NCBI RefSeq assembly: GCF_010015445.1
Contig: NC_053119.1
Coordinates: 30,588,643-30,652,642 of the forward strand
DNA from: Perca fluviatilis
Taxonomy: Eukaryota; Chordata; Actinopteri; Perciformes; Percidae
Direction: 5' to 3'
DNA: 64,000 nucleotides
Numbering within the stretch: the first letter of the stretch is position 1; each line of letters begins with the position of its first letter. Positions 45,000 through 57,769 of the stretch are shown one piece after another. Both the position numbers and the translations under genes were made by a program. The notes beneath the pieces were generated by a model. It had not been told where the DNA came from, searched no databases, and was given only the letters and a program-made list of their open reading frames with translations.

Positions 45000-45359
45000 G
45001 ATTATCTCGTGGCCATGAGATAGTTATAATTAATTTTTTTTGACAAAGTGGGACCAGGGGGGCTCCGTAATTTATAGACCTTCTGTCAGCACATTAGTCT
45101 GTTTTAAGATGATTCACATACATGATACAATCAATATTTGCAAATGCTGTTTATTACCAAACTGTACATATCATTAAAAAAGTGTTGCGTAAAATACACA
45201 TTGTCTAAGATAAATTTGACATGTAGGAGTATGTTTACTTAATACTGCATGTCCTCAACTGAAGCATAGATTCATGTACAAGCTCATATATTAATATAAT
45301 TCATTGTGATCTACCATGACTTAACTACATGTTTGTCTTTTACCACAATCAACCTCTGC
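45000..45359. other. No gene seen; one palindrome
   Basis: ATTATCTCGTGGCCATGAGATAGT at about 45001-45024 is a relative of the palindromes near 43101 and 43908 (20-bp core TATCTCGTGGCCATGAGATA). The rest is unremarkable AT-rich sequence. Confidence 0.5.
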
Positions 45360-45802
45360 GTCATATACCGGGTCATGTCATATACCAGGTCGTTCCTCCA
45401 CTCTGCATCAGATCATAGTCCAGACGACCACAGTTAGTCTTGCTCATGACAAACCTTGCTATCTGTTGAGTCGTTTGTGTGTTTGCCTGTCCTTATCCTT
45501 TCTATTGTGCCTCAGCTGCCATTGGAACCTGACTCCTGCTACCGCTTCACTCCTGCCATCCACCGGACCAGACACCCACCATCACTGGACCCCACCACTA
45601 GCCGGCCTACTATCTTCCTCTGACGGACCTGCTCCTTCCCAGAAACCACCGGACCCGTTCTCCATCCTGGAAACTTGGACTTGCTTTTCCCCCTCAGAAA
45701 CCTGGACTCGATACTTGAGTACTTTAAATAAAACCTGTTAATTCACACTCCTGGCTCTGCGTTCTGTCTGCATTTGGGTTCTGTTCACCATTCAAACCTA
45801 AC
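45360..45802 (+). repeat. Probable Gypsy LTR fragment, 3' end
   Basis: A C/T-rich transcript-like stretch with AATAAA at about 45727 is followed by about 75 bp to a CCTAACA end, as in an R-U5 region. The left boundary was not found and no internal element follows, so it may be a solo LTR. Confidence 0.5.
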
Positions 45803-46703
45803 AGTTAACACTTTAGAAATATGTATTAGGCATATAATTTAGATATTTTATGTACAGGATTAAACCGTTAGAATTAGATAGATATTGGATGTCCTTGTAT
45901 GGTTTTTAGTTTTCATACTTTAAAAATGCCAGTGCAGTAAATATAAGGTACATTGATTTAATCATTACATTGAATAAGTTGTTTATTTTTTCTTTGCAAT
46001 TTGTGATCATACTTTTGTTATAATGAATTTACAATAACCCTACACTGATTAAACAGCCCCTAGTGCATTTCCAATTACCTACTAAACACTTGACTACGTA
46101 TTTCAAAATTAAATATATAATCCTATAAATTAATCTAAAAGGATTTTGGTGAAGTGTTTTAATGGTGATTAAAACTGACAAGTACATAAAGACACACAAG
46201 AAAAGTACAAACTACATTTTGCTGATCATTCTTTGTCAACATTCAAGTAAGTATGGTAACAGTTAAGAAATCATTTATGTTGATTAAAGCCAAAATAGAC
46301 ACTTTTAATCAATTACAGATTCTATCAAATTACCAATGTCTTGTATGACTACAATACTGTATGTTCCTATAGTTACTTCAGAAAAACAACAAATGTAGCT
46401 TTAGAAAGACCTTTATTTCACAATGAAATGGGCATTAACTTCAAAAACTACATAAACCACAAACACTGGCAATATTTTTAACATTATGTTTAAATTGATG
46501 AATTAAATAATGTAGTTCACCTTTTACAATCCAGTAAATCCACACATAAATCACTGCTGTAGGTCAAGGTAAAGGCAAACTTCACTGTCAAAAGTGAAGT
46601 CTGCATAATAAAAAGAGGTAGTTGAATCACTAGTGCCACATTGCTAATTACAGTAGAAATGGTTGACATTACAAACCACAATATAAAAATATAGCTTAAC
46701 ATA
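45803..46703. other. AT-rich DNA without a recognised gene
   Basis: No coding or element ends were detected between the LTR fragment and the Tc1 terminus. Confidence 0.55.
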
Positions 46704-46866
46704 CAGTACAGGCCAAAAGTTTGGACACACCTTCTCCTTCAATGCGTTTTCTTTATTTTCATGACTATTTACATTGTAGATTCTCACTGAAGGCATCAAA
46801 ACTATGAATGAACACATATGGAATTATGTACTTAACAAAAAACTGTGAAATAACTGAAAACATGTC

Positions 46867-48946
46867 TTATATTTTAGATTCCTCAAAGTAGCCACCCTTT
46901 GCTCTGATTACTGCTTTGCACACTCTTGGCATTCTCTTGATGAGTTTCAAGAGGTAGTCACCTGAAATGGTCTTCCAACAGTCTTGAAGGAGTTCCCAGA
47001 GATGCTTAGCACTTGTTGGCCCTTTTGCCTTCACTCTGCGGTCCAGCTCACCCCAAACCATCTCGATTGGGTTCAGTTCCGGTGACTGTGGAGGCCAGGT
47101 CATCTGGCGCAGCACTCCATCACTCTCCTTCTTGGTCAAATAGCCCTTACACAGCCTGGAGGTGTGTTTGGGGTCATTGTCCTGTTGAAAAATAAATGAT
47201 GGTCCAACTAAACGCAAACCGGATGGGATGGCATGTCGCTGCAGGATGCTGTGGTAGCCATGCTGGTTGCAGTATGCCTTCAATTTTGAATAAATACCCA
47301 ACAGTGTCACCAGCAAAGCACTCCCAAACCATCACACCTCCTCCTCCATGCTTCACGGTGGGAACCGGGCATGTAGAATCCATCCGTTCACCTTTTCTGC
47401 GTCGCACAAAGACATGGCGGTTGGAAACAAAGATCTCAAATTTGGACTCATCAGACCAAAGCACAGATTTCCACTGGTCTAATGTCCATTCCTTGTGTTT
47501 CTTGGCCCAAACAAATCTCTTCTGCTTGTTGCCTCTCCTTAGCGGTGGTTTCCTAGCAGCTACTTGACCATGAAGGCCTGATTCGCGCAGTCTCCTTTTA
47601 ACAGTTGTTCTAGAGATGTGTCTGCTGCTAGAACTCTGTGTGGCATTCATCTGGTCTCTAATCTGAGCTGCTGTTAACTTGCGATTTCTGAGGCTGTTGA
47701 CTTGGATGAACTTATCCTCAGCAGCAGAGGTGACTCTTGGTCTTCCTTTCCTGGGGCGGTCCTCATGTGAACCAGTTTCGTTGTAGCGCTTGATGGTTTT
47801 TGCAACTGCACTTGGGGACACATTCAGGGCCCTATTTTAAAGATCTGAAACGCAAGTATGAAACGCAAAACGCAAGTAGCTTTGTGGGCGGATCTCGGGC
47901 GCTGTTGCTATTTTACCGGCGGGATAAATGACTCTTGCGCCCGACGCAAATCTAAAATGGGTTGGTCTGAAGTAGCTAGGTGTGGTTTGGGCGTAACGTG
48001 CAATAAACCAATCAGAGCGTCATCTCACATTCCCTTTAAGAGCAGGGCGCTTGTTCCATGGCGGATTGCTATTATGACGGCGGATTTGCCTGGCGCACGC
48101 CAGTCTGGAGAAGATTGCTGCAGCAATGGAGCGTGGGCCTCCAAACGCACCACCTGCACCTGTTGTGCCCCTTCCTCTTCCCCCCACTCCATCTCCGTCC
48201 ACCCGCTCCATCAGGAGCGCATCGCGCATTACTCCCGGACCAGATTCCGCCGGAGTGTCCAATCCCACCGTAGTTCAACATCACGTCTCCTTAAGTCCTC
48301 TAATATTTCCTCATTTATGTCATCAACACATCCATGATTCATGGAAATGTGTAAAACACAACAAGCCACAAAGAATGCTGCGACTTTTTGAGGACTGTAA
48401 GTGCCTCCTGATCTATCCAAACACATGAAGTGCATTTTCAGTAATATTTTCCTTTGTAATTATGTATGTATTATAAAAATGGGAACTGCTGTAGATGAGA
48501 GAAGTGTATGCGCGCTTGTTACACGCTTACATTATGGCCAAGCATGCGCCCTAAAATAGCATCTGAATAACACGCTACTGACTTTAGACTAGCGCCACTG
48601 ACTTTAGACCAGGTTTTTCCTGGTCAGTGGCGGAATTGTTTTCTGAAACTGCAGAATAGCACAAAGTAACGTTTACGCTTGGAACACGCCTCCTCTTTTC
48701 GCTGAACCGCCCCCAGGAGCGCAAATACATTCCCTAATTTACCGACGTGCGTCTGTGGAGGGAAAAGTCCGCTGTGCGTCGGGTGCAAAATAGGAATGAT
48801 ACATGCGTCGGTGTACAAAGGCAATTGCGCTGAGTGCAAGATAGGGCCCTCAGAGTTTTCGCAATTTTCCGGACTGACTGACCTTCATTTGTTAAAGTAA
48901 TGATGGCCACTCGTTTCTCTTTACTTAGCTGATTGGTTCTTGCCAT
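46867..48946 (-). pseudogene. Tc1 transposase, interrupted
   Basis: The ATG at 48946-48944 starts MARTNQLSKEKRVAIITLTN and the N-terminal helix-turn-helix continues to VRKIAKTL, where the MITE 47827-48849 is inserted. The gene resumes at 47826 with SPSAVAKTIKRYNETGSHED, a GRPR-type hook motif (KGRPRVTS), and the catalytic WSDESKFEIF. A frameshift near 47190 precedes FIFQQDNDPKHTS and SPELNPIEMVWGELDRRV. All three DDE-type residues are visible. The enzyme recognises element ends and cuts and pastes at TA. This copy is inactive through the insertion and frameshift. Confidence 0.9.
47827..48849. mobile_element. Harbinger-type MITE inside the Tc1 transposase gene
   Basis: The ends GGGCCCTATTTTAAAG and CAAGATAGGGCCC are inverted, and a 3-bp target duplication TCA (47824-47826 and 48850-48852) flanks the insertion. 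Removing one copy restores the Tc1 reading across the site, which confirms the boundaries. The interior has Pro-rich frames but no recognisable transposase. Confidence 0.88.
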
Positions 48947-49479
48947 AATATGAATTCTAACAGTTGTCGACTGTGTATCAACCTGACTTCTGCACAACAC
49001 AACTGATGGTCCCAACCCCATTAATAAGGGAACAAATTCCACTAATTAACCCTGACAAGGCACACCTGTGAAGTGAAAACCATTTCAGGTGACTACCTTA
49101 TGAAGCTCATTGAGAGAACACCAAGGGTTTGCAGCCCTATCAAAAAAGCAAAGGGTGGCTACTTTGAGAAATCTAAAATATAAGACATGTTTTCAGTTAT
49201 TTCACAGTTTTTTGTTAAGTACATAATTCCATATGTGTTCATTCATAGTTTTGATGCCTTCAGTGAGAATCTACAATGTAAATAGTCATGAAAATAAAGA
49301 AAACGCATTGAATGAGAAGGTGTGTCCAAACTTTTGGCCTGTAATGTATATAACTTAAAGTACTTGTGCAGCACTGCTCAGTCAAGTGCAAATGCATGGG
49401 TAAAGAAATAAAAGCTGCCTTTACAATTAAAGTGAGCATAGTGTCTGTTGGTTGTCTGTAATGCAAAGTGGAAAAAGAA

Positions 49480-49806
49480 AAAAAACTTGCGAGCCTTGTC
49501 AATCTTCCCTGGATTGGCAACAGCCCTCCACCTGTATCTCTGGGTGATGCCAGAGAAGATGACCTTCATGCCTGGTTACTGCAGGTGGAGGTGCTGCAGG
49601 TCCTCCTTCATTCCTGCGACGAGGTTGACGCCCTTGATATCTCCCAGGTCATTCCCACCACAGTGAACAAGGAGGACATCCGGGACTGCTCTTCTTTGTA
49701 GGGACTGGAAAAAAAGGGAGAAGGCTCCTACACCACAGACCACCCCAGCCGAACCAACAGATGCCAAGGATGGAAAAACACATTGTAATAGTGAGAAAAG
49801 TATCAT
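49480..49806 (-). pseudogene. SGNH-hydrolase-like fragment
   Basis: Two overlapping minus-strand frames read DVLLVHCGGNDLGDIKGVNL and then MKVIFSGITQRYRWRAVANP and GKIDKARKF. The GGND box is block III of SGNH/GDSL esterases. Fish genomes contain many repeat-associated proteins of this kind. The GDS block upstream and the C-terminal His block are absent. The frame breaks near 49570 (stop after HLQ), and the piece ends in low-complexity sequence. Confidence 0.6.
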
Positions 49807-50532
49807 ATTTTAGGCTATAGAGAAAAGGAATAAATGAGCAGCACTCTTAATTACACACAGTTATTTGAAAATGCATTATTACCTCGGCTTAGTTTTACAA
49901 AACAAGTCCTATAAAAGTTTAATGTTGTACAATAAATAGCAAAAGAAAAGTAACTATTACTTAATTCTGAGGCATTGGGTGGGTGCACATGCCATTGTGG
50001 CTCTCCACACTCCTATTTCTGAAAGAAAGAAAAAGAGTCATCAATTTCCATTTGAGCCCCTCATAGTTAAATGCACACTAGCATGTAACTGTACTTCATT
50101 AATTATCTAGGAGAATATAGATTAATTAACAACAGTGTATTGTTCTTTAGTGTAACTTTAACTCAGTTAAATGATCTTATTTCTGCTAACGTTAGCTCTT
50201 AAAAGCATGTAAAGGCTAAATGTGCCAACCATGACTGATGATACTTGCTAACAGTAGCAAGACATTATCGGTGCATTATGGTTATTACAGTTAACCAAAC
50301 GTTCTAAGAAACTTGGTTAAACATTTGCTAATAGTTAGCGTTAGATAATGATAAGCATCAACAATCGCGTTTTGCATTTCGCTGACACCACGTTTAAATT
50401 AGGAAAACGTAGCTAAACTTCAATTTGAAGAAAAATAACGTTAGCATGTTTTACCATAAGTGGCTAGCTAACGTTACAGACAATTTACATGGTAACATCA
50501 GATACATTTAATTTACAATGTGACTCCTCTTA
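49807..50532. other. No gene recognised
   Basis: AT-rich sequence with several AACGTTAGC motifs, reminiscent of fish 5' flanking regions. No promoter or exon could be supported. Confidence 0.4.
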
Positions 50533-52114
50533 CAGTGGGGCAAAAAAGTATTTAGTCAGCCACCAATTGTGCAAGTTGTCCCACTTAAAAAGATGAGAGA
50601 GGCCTGTAATTTTCATCATAGGTACACTTCAACTATGAGAGGCAAAATGAGAAAAAAAATCCAGAAAATCACATTGTAGGATTTTTAATGAATTAATTAG
50701 TAAATTCCTCAGTAAAATAAGTATTTGGTCACCTACAAACAAGCAAGATTTCTGTCTCTCACAGACCTGTAACTTCTTCTTTAAGAGGCTCCTCTGTCCT
50801 CCACTCGTTACCTGTATTAATGGCACCTGTTTGAACTTGTTATCAGTATAAAAGACACCTGTCCACAACCTCAAACAGTCACACTCCAAACTCCACTATG
50901 GCCAAGTCCAAAGAGCTGTCAAATGACACCAGAAACAAAATTGTAGACCTGCACCGGGCTGGGAAGACTGAATCTGCAATAGGTAAGCAGCTTGGTGTGA
51001 AGAAATCAACTGTGGGAGCAATTATTAGAAAATGGAAGACATACAAGACCACTGATAATCTCCCTCGATCTAGGGCTCCACGCAAGATCTCACCCCCTGG
51101 GGTCAAAACAATCACAAGAACGGTGAGCAAAAATCCCAGAACCACATGGGGGGACCTAGTGAATGACCTGCAGAGAGCTGGGACCAAAGTAACAAAGGCT
51201 ACCATCAGTAACACACTACGCCGCCAGGGACTCAAATCCTGCAATGCCAGACTTGTCCCCCTGCTTAAGCCAGTACATATCCAAGCCCGTCTGAAGTTTG
51301 CTGGATTGCATTTGGATGATCCAGAAGAGGATTGGGAGAATGCCATATGGTCAGATGAAACCAAAATAGAACTTTTTGGTAAAAACTCAACTCGTTGTGT
51401 TTGGAGGAGAAAGAATGCTGAGTTGCATCCAAAGAATACCTACTGTGAAGCATGGGGGTGGAAACATCATGCTTTGGGGCGATTTTTTTGCAAAGGGACC
51501 AGGACGACTGATCCGTGTAAAGGAAAGAACGAATGGGGCCATGTATCGTGAGATTTTGAGTGAAAACCTCCTTCCATCAGCAAGGGCATTGAAGATGAAA
51601 CGTGGCTGGGTCTTTCAGCATGACAATAATCCCAAACACACCGCCCAGGCAACGAAGGAGTGGCTTCGTAAGAAGCATTTCAAGGTCCTGGAGTGGCCTA
51701 GCCAGTCTCCAGATCTCAACCCCATAGAAAATCTTTGGAGGGAGTTGAAAGTCCGTGTTGCCCAGCGACAGCCCCAAAACATCACTGCTCTAGAGGAGAT
51801 CTGCATGGAGGAATGGACCAAATTACCAGCAAGTGTGTGAAAACCTTGTGAAGACTTACAGAAAACGTTTGACCTCTGTCATTGCCAACAAAGGGTATAT
51901 AACAAAGTATTGAGATGAACTTTTGTTATTGACCAAATACTTATTTTCCACCATAATTTGCAAATAAATTCATTAAAAATCCTACAATGTGATTTTCTGT
52001 ATTTCTCTCATAGTTGAAGAGTACCTATGATGAAAATTACAGGCCTCTCTCATCTTTTTTAAGTGGGAGAACTTGCACAATTGGTGGCTGACTAAATATT
52101 TTTTTGCCCCACTG
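50533..52114 (+). mobile_element. Tc1-like transposon, near full length
   Basis: The ends CAGTGGGGCAAAAAAGTATT and AAATATTTTTTTGCCCCACTG (last 20: AATATTTTTTTGCCCCACTG) are inverted and lie at TA sites. The subterminal arms stay similar for over 100 bp (CTCATAGTTGAAG/CTTCAACTATGAG). The length is 1582 bp. It belongs to a family distinct from the Tc1 at 46704. Confidence 0.93.
50898..51930 (+). pseudogene. Tc1 transposase with few lesions
   Basis: The ATG at 50898 starts [21 protein letters not shown] helix-turn-helix region ([20 protein letters not shown]) is followed by the catalytic [13 protein letters not shown] one-base shift near 51440 leads into [20 protein letters not shown], then [14 protein letters not shown] and [17 protein letters not shown] with the remaining catalytic residues. 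A second lesion near 51837 truncates the last 20 or so codons. Otherwise it is nearly full length. Confidence 0.92.
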
Positions 52115-52116
52115 TA

Positions 52117-52800
52117 TATGTAATATAACTATGGGACAAAGCTATATTTAAAACCTAGCGAAGCTCAATCTTACCTTGAATTATGTATGCTAGTTTTCAG
52201 CAGAAGTTGCATCCAGATTGCCAGTGAACGTGTGTAACGTAACGAAGAGTGTAAGCAGCGTTGCTAACTAAAAAAAAAAAAAACAGTCAGACACCGCCCA
52301 ACAGTCTACGGCTCCTCCCTCACTCCTCCTTCTCGTCTAAAAACGTCACATCCGCAACCACGATGGCTGCGCCCATAAACGCAAACTCTACGACTCATAT
52401 CAGCTCTCCACAAATCAATGGGTGACGTCACACATGCTCTCTCCATTAATATTAACAGTCTATGGTTCCAACACGGTCTCACGGCAGTTCGAACAAGGAC
52501 ACTTCCTGTTAATAAATTGTTTTCTTTTCAAGTTTTTTTTGTGTGCAAGTGTGTGTGTGTGTGTGTCTTTGAATAGAGAATGAGGGGCCAGAGGAAAGAC
52601 CCCAGCACTAGGTTGTAAGTCGACCAAAATCAATGTCAATATGTAAATGAGAATCACCCACCCTGACCTCCCTCAACCCTGGCGCGGATTCTTCTTCTTT
52701 TTCCCTACAAAGTTATTTTATACGATTTGTATACGAAAAAATGTAAAAATCGAGAATTGAACCGAACCGTAACCTTAGAATCCAAAATTTTATCAAATCT
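52117..52800. other. Dispersed-repeat pieces, no gene
   Basis: 52270-52465 (ACCACGATGGCTGCGCCCAT, ending TTAATATTAACAGTCTATGG) looks like a fish MITE. Short GT runs lie near 52548-52566. No coding signal. Confidence 0.45.
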
Positions 52801-52804
52801 GTTG

Positions 52805-53165
52805 TGGTTGTGTATGTTTCTGTTTCCTGTTTTATTTTGGTAGTCTGTTTTCTCCCTTGTCTTGTCTAGTTTTACTTCCTGTCTTGTGTTTTCCCGCCTG
52901 TCTGATTGTTCTGCCCCGCCCTGATGTGTTTCACCTGTTGTATCACCTGTCCCTTGTTTGCTCGTTACCTCTTGTATTTAGCCTCTGTGTTGCCCTTGTC
53001 TTGTGTCAGTTCATTGTATCGTGTCAGTTATCAGCTCGTTCTTGGAGTTTTTTAGTCTCAAGTTCCTGTTTTGGGGATTTTTTTGGGGGGGGATATCTGG
53101 TTCCTTGTTTTATCCACATTCAGAAATAAGTTTTCATTTCCGTTTTGTTGGTAATGCTGTGGTAA
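52805..53165 (+). repeat. Gypsy LTR-like fragment
   Basis: It shares TTGTCTTGTCTAGTTTTACT and CACCTGTTGTATCACCTG with 42760-42960. The 3' part diverges and leads into TTTTGGGGTCCTC. Confidence 0.55.
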
Positions 53166-54475
53166 ATTGTTTTGGGGTCCTCAAAATTCCAGAACAGATC
53201 GAGTTGGAGAATCAGTAACGTTAATGACGGTGCTGTCATCATATTTCAGGTGTCGTTAAACAAACTATAAAGTGGAGTTCGATAAAGATGGATAAATTAT
53301 AAACTAGGTAAATATTGACTCCGTCGTCGAAAAATCGCGGTAAGTCTGGGTCTTCAGATCATAAATCTCCGGTTAAATAAAGTAAAGTCGTTCGTAAATC
53401 GGTCGAGTGCTTCCGTAAACGTCTTCAAACTAAGTCGTTCGGCGTGAAATTAGTTATCCGTCCATCCGAAGGATCGAGAAAAGAACAGAAGAGAATGGAG
53501 AAAACGGGATCTCAGAAGAGATGGAAGGATCGACAGAAGCTCGGGGAGAAGTCGAAGGAGAAAGCAGGGATCGGTCGAGGAAGAGACAAGAGATAGAACA
53601 AAGAGGATCGACAGAAGGATGGAAACGGAGATCGAGACGGTCGTGGAACCGATTCATATTACGTTCCGTAACAGGTATCTGCAGACTTCATATTTATTTT
53701 CATAATTTCATATTTTCAATTTCATAAATATTATCAAATTTTGTCGAACGGTCAAATTCGGTATCGACCATCCGTCGATTATGGATAAAATAATCATATC
53801 AGCGATTCCTTGTTCCGGTGTTTACTACATATCAGGTTTCTTTAAATAATGCGCATCTTCACAAACAATTCAGGTTTGTTAAGTAATTAGATTTTTTTCT
53901 AACTATCCTTGTTAGCTCTGGAATTAGAATTATAATAGTTCTTAACTTATAGTCATCTCTCCATATCATCTTTCAAATTCTCCTCTCTCCATCATTTCTT
54001 CTCTCTTTCTTTTTTTCTATTCCGGTTAAACTTCCATAAGGATTGTCTTCCTAATGTCGTAGAGTCTTCGGGTCCTAAAGGTGGGATAAGAAATGAGGTC
54101 GGAAGGATAGAAGGGAGAGAAAAAGGATGGAAGTCGGACAGAGGTGAAGGGTGATGGGAGGAAATGGGAGTGGGTGATAAAGGATTGAATTAAGTTTTAT
54201 TGCACCTCCCTCTGCCTGTTCTTGTTTGGGGGTCCCTCAAATTCCCCGGAGGCATGACAGAATGGGGATTTGGAGAATCGTAATTAGCGAATGACGGGCG
54301 TCAGTAATGTCCGTCATCCTTGAGTATGTTAGAAACGTAAATAATTATATGAATAAAAGTGGTATATAACAAGGGTGCCTAGGTGAAAATAGGAACAAGG
54401 AACCGAGCCAACCAGAAAAAAGTAAAGGGAAAAACAAAAGAGCAACAAAAACCACGTTTGATGGCAAAGGGGGAG
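53166..54475. other. Possible retroelement leader region, no gene confirmed
   Basis: Two blocks, about 53168-53240 and 54224-54320, share TTTGGGGTCC/TCAAATTCC, a TTGGAGAATC motif and AATGACGG. TGGGGGTCCC-type sequence after an LTR-like stretch could be a primer-binding site of a retrovirus-like element. The purine-rich DNA between encodes only an Arg/Glu/Ser-rich frame (53521-53727) with no recognised domain. Confidence 0.35.
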
Positions 54476-55084
54476 AGAATTGAGGAGAAGGGACAAGTCT
54501 TTAAACCCTCTAGCCGTACATCATCACTCTAACCAGCCACAACACACTCTGTAATATAATATTTGACACTAACACACCCACAAACACTGAAAAGACAAAA
54601 GAAACGCTTGGAGAGCTGAATACTGTAACATTTTAGTTTGTTTCGCCTGTAGGTGAAAGATGAAGGAGCTTTGATCTTTTGGCAAGAAGAATTAAGGAGT
54701 TGAAGGCTCATAGATATTAAGAAGTGTTAAAAAAGCTGAATATTTAAAAGTGCATAAATAAAGTAGAAAAGAAGTTGAAGAAGTCCCATCATTAGTGGAG
54801 GATATGGGGGTAAATAGGTGAAAGAGAGGACGGAGCGCACGGATAAAATAAAACTAAGATAACTAGAAATGCTTTCAAGGAATGTGTGGAATCTGAATAA
54901 GCTGAATGGCTAAAATACACTGTATGAACTAAACTAAATCTGTAAGAAGAAGTTGAAAAGTAGTAAGAATAGAAATGAAAGGAAATCGGTTAAAAGTTGG
55001 CTTTAAAAGCTGAAAAATGAACAAAATATGTAGAACATTGTGGAGTCTTTAGCTGAAGCTGAGGAATACTTGAAAGTGGAAATT

Positions 55085-55600
55085 GGTTCAATAAAGTAAA
55101 AGTAAGGGAGAGGGAGGGAGGAGGGAGGGAGAGAGGGAAAAAAAAAAAGAGAAAGAGAGGCAGGGAGAGGGGGAGGGAGGGGATGGGAGAGAGGAGAGAG
55201 AGAGAGAAGGAGGAGAGGAGAGATGGAGAGAGAGAGAGAAAAGAGAGAGAAAAGGGAGAGAAAGAGAAAAAAAGAGGCACAGAGAGAGAGGGAGGGAGAA
55301 GGAGGGAGGGAGGGAGAAAGAGAGAGAGAGAAAGAGAGGGAGAAGCAGGAGAGAGAGAGAAAGAGGAGAGAAAGAGAGGACAGAGGGGAGAGAGGGAGAG
55401 GAGAGAGAAAGAGATGGAGAAAGAGAGGAGAAAAAGGGAGAGAGAGAGAAAAAGAGAGAGAGAGAGAGATGGAGAGAGGACAGAGAGAGAGGGAGAAGGA
55501 GGGATGGAGAGAGAAAAGAGAGAGAAACAGGGGGAGAGAGAGAGAAAGAAAAGAGAAACAGAGAGATAGAGATGGGGAGAGAGAAGACAGTCAGAGAGAA
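55085..55600. repeat. Polypurine (GA-rich) tract in copy 1
   Basis: About 500 bp is almost entirely A and G on the plus strand (GAGAGAGA, GGGAGGGAGG). The long frames it produces (Glu/Arg-rich or Ser/Leu-rich) are low-complexity artefacts. Such tracts can form triplex DNA. Confidence 0.9.
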
Positions 55601-55613
55601 GTGGAAGACCACA

Positions 55614-55795
55614 GACTGCTGTTCATATTACTGCCTGTATTATCTGTATAGACTACTGTTCATATTACTGCCTGTAGTATCTGTATAGACTACTGTTCAT
55701 ATTACTGCCTGTAGTATCTGTATAGACTACTGTTCATATTACTGCCTGTAGTATCTGTATAGACTACTGTTCATATTACTGCCTGTAGTATCTGG
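55614..55795. repeat. 37-bp minisatellite, copy 1
   Basis: Five head-to-tail copies of a 37-bp unit beginning GACTACTGTTCATATTACTG; the first and last are slightly diverged. Confidence 0.93.
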
Positions 55796-57049
55796 GTGTG
55801 TGTCTGTGAAAGTGTTGTCATGGTAACCATGGCCTGGGAATGTTTATAAACTTGCTTTGATGTCTGTAATCAAGCTAACGATCCTGTCACCTGCTGAATC
55901 TGTCAGCTGTGCTTTGCTGCAGCTATTTAGAGTCCCTGAGAGCGAGCTCTCAAACAAAGCCTCACTGTGGCAACACCATAACTGCTATCAGTCAAATGAC
56001 GTGATCCTGAGCATCAGAAGGCCTTTGTGAACGTATCGGTATAAAATTTATATGGATTAACCTAAAATTGTGGTCATATCAGCGATTTCAAAAAGTGGTT
56101 TGTTCCAGTCGCGCTGGGAAATATCTAGAGTTTGATCATTGAAGCCAATGGAGAACGATATGGACATCTTGTCATTTGGAAGCTCAACCAGCCAAACATA
56201 AAAGGCGTATAACAAAACTGAGCAGATTTTCTGAAACTAGACAAAAATACCTACGTTTTGATGTATAAATTGTGTATGACAAGTAGATATTGTGGGCGTG
56301 AGAGCAATTTGAGGAGAAGGGACAAAGATAATTTTTTTGAAGCTTCACCCTCTGAGCGATGACATCATCACTCTAACCAGCCACACACACACTCTGTTTA
56401 ATCGATAATATTTCCTGAAAAGATCACTAAACTTAAACACCTTTTTCACAAAAACTGTAAAAGATATCAAACCGAAAAGATACGCTTTGGATAGCTGAAT
56501 ACTTTGTGAACATTTTAAAGTTTGTTTGGCGTCTGTAGGTGAAAGTATGAAGGAGCTGAATCTTTGGGAGCGGAAGAAGATTTTAAGGAGTTGAAGGCGC
56601 CTCTCATTGACTTTAATGTTAAAAATTTTTAAAAAGCTGAATATTTTAAAAAAATATAGTATAAAGAAAAAAGTTGAAGAAGTCCCATCATTAGCTGAAA
56701 GAGCTGAACATTTGAAAAGTGGAATGGTTTAAATAGGTGAAAGTATGCAGAAGTTACGGAGAGCCAAAAAACGTACGGAATAATAATAAAACTAAGAATA
56801 ACTAGAAAATGCATTTTCCGGAAATGCGCGGGAATGCTGAATAGCTGAATCGCAAGCTAAACTGTATGAATAGCTTAAATCTGTAAGAAGAAGTTGAAAT
56901 AATGAGAATAGTTGAAAAAGTGGAAATCGTTAAAAAGTTGGCTTTAAAAGCTGAAAAATGACAAAAATATGTAGAACATTGTGGAGTCTTTAGCTGAAGC
57001 TGAAGAATAGTTGGAAAAATGGGGAAATTGGTTCAATAAGTTAAAGAAA

Positions 57050-57745
57050 GTAAGAGAGGGAGGGAGGAGGGATGGAGAGAGGAGAGAGAGAGGGAAAAGA
57101 GAAAGAGACAGGGAGAGAGGGAGAGGGAGGGAGAAGGCGGGATGAGAGAGAAGGAGAGAGAGAGAAAAAGAGAGAGAGAGACAGAGAGAGATGGAGGGAG
57201 AAGGAGGGATGGAGAGAGGACAGAGAGAGAGAAAAGAGAGAGAAACAGGGGGAGAGAGAGAGAAAGAAAAGAGAAACAGAGAGAGAGGGAGGGAGAAGGC
57301 GGGATGGAGAAAGAAGGAGAGAGAGAGAAAAAGAGAGAGAGAGAGACAGAGAGAGAGACAGAGAGAGAGGGAGGGATGGAGAGAGGACAGAGAGAGAGGG
57401 AGAAGGAGGGATGGAGAGAGAAGGAGAGAGAGAGAAAAAGAGAGAGAGAGACAGAGAGAGATGGAGGGAGAAGGAGGGATGGAGAGAGGACAGAGAGAGA
57501 GAAAAGAGAGAGAATCAGGGAGAGAGAGAGAAAGAAAAGAGAAACAGAGAGAGAGAGAGGGAGGGAGAAGGCGGGATGGAGAAAGAAGGAGAGAGAGAGA
57601 AAAGAGAGAGAGAGACAGAGAGAGATGGAGAGAGGACAGAGAGAGAGGGAGAAGGAGGGATGGAGAGAGAAAAGAGAGAGAAACAGGGGGAGAGAGAGAG
57701 AAAGAAAAGAGAAACAGAGAGATAGAGATGGGGAGAGAGAAGACA
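57050..57745. repeat. Polypurine (GA-rich) tract in copy 2
   Basis: About 690 bp of nearly pure purine sequence, longer than in copy 1 because higher-order blocks (GAAGGAGGGATGGAGAGAGG-like) are repeated. Confidence 0.9.
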
Positions 57746-57769
57746 GTCAGAGAGAAGTGGAAGACCACA

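Larger units (their letters stand above)
46704..49346 (-). mobile_element. Tc1-like transposon, split by a Harbinger-type insertion
   Basis: The ends CAGTACAGGCCAAAAGTTTG and CAAACTTTTGGCCTGTAATG are inverted and sit between TA dinucleotides (46702-46703 and 49347-49348), the Tc1 target. Without the 1023-bp insertion and its 3-bp duplication the length is about 1.6 kb, normal for Tc1. The transposase gene is on the minus strand. Confidence 0.93.

Noticed and set aside
54990..55651. Long open frames encoding Glu/Arg-rich or Ser/Leu-rich proteins
   Set aside because: They are translations of the GA-rich low-complexity tract in several frames at once and have no domain or start context.
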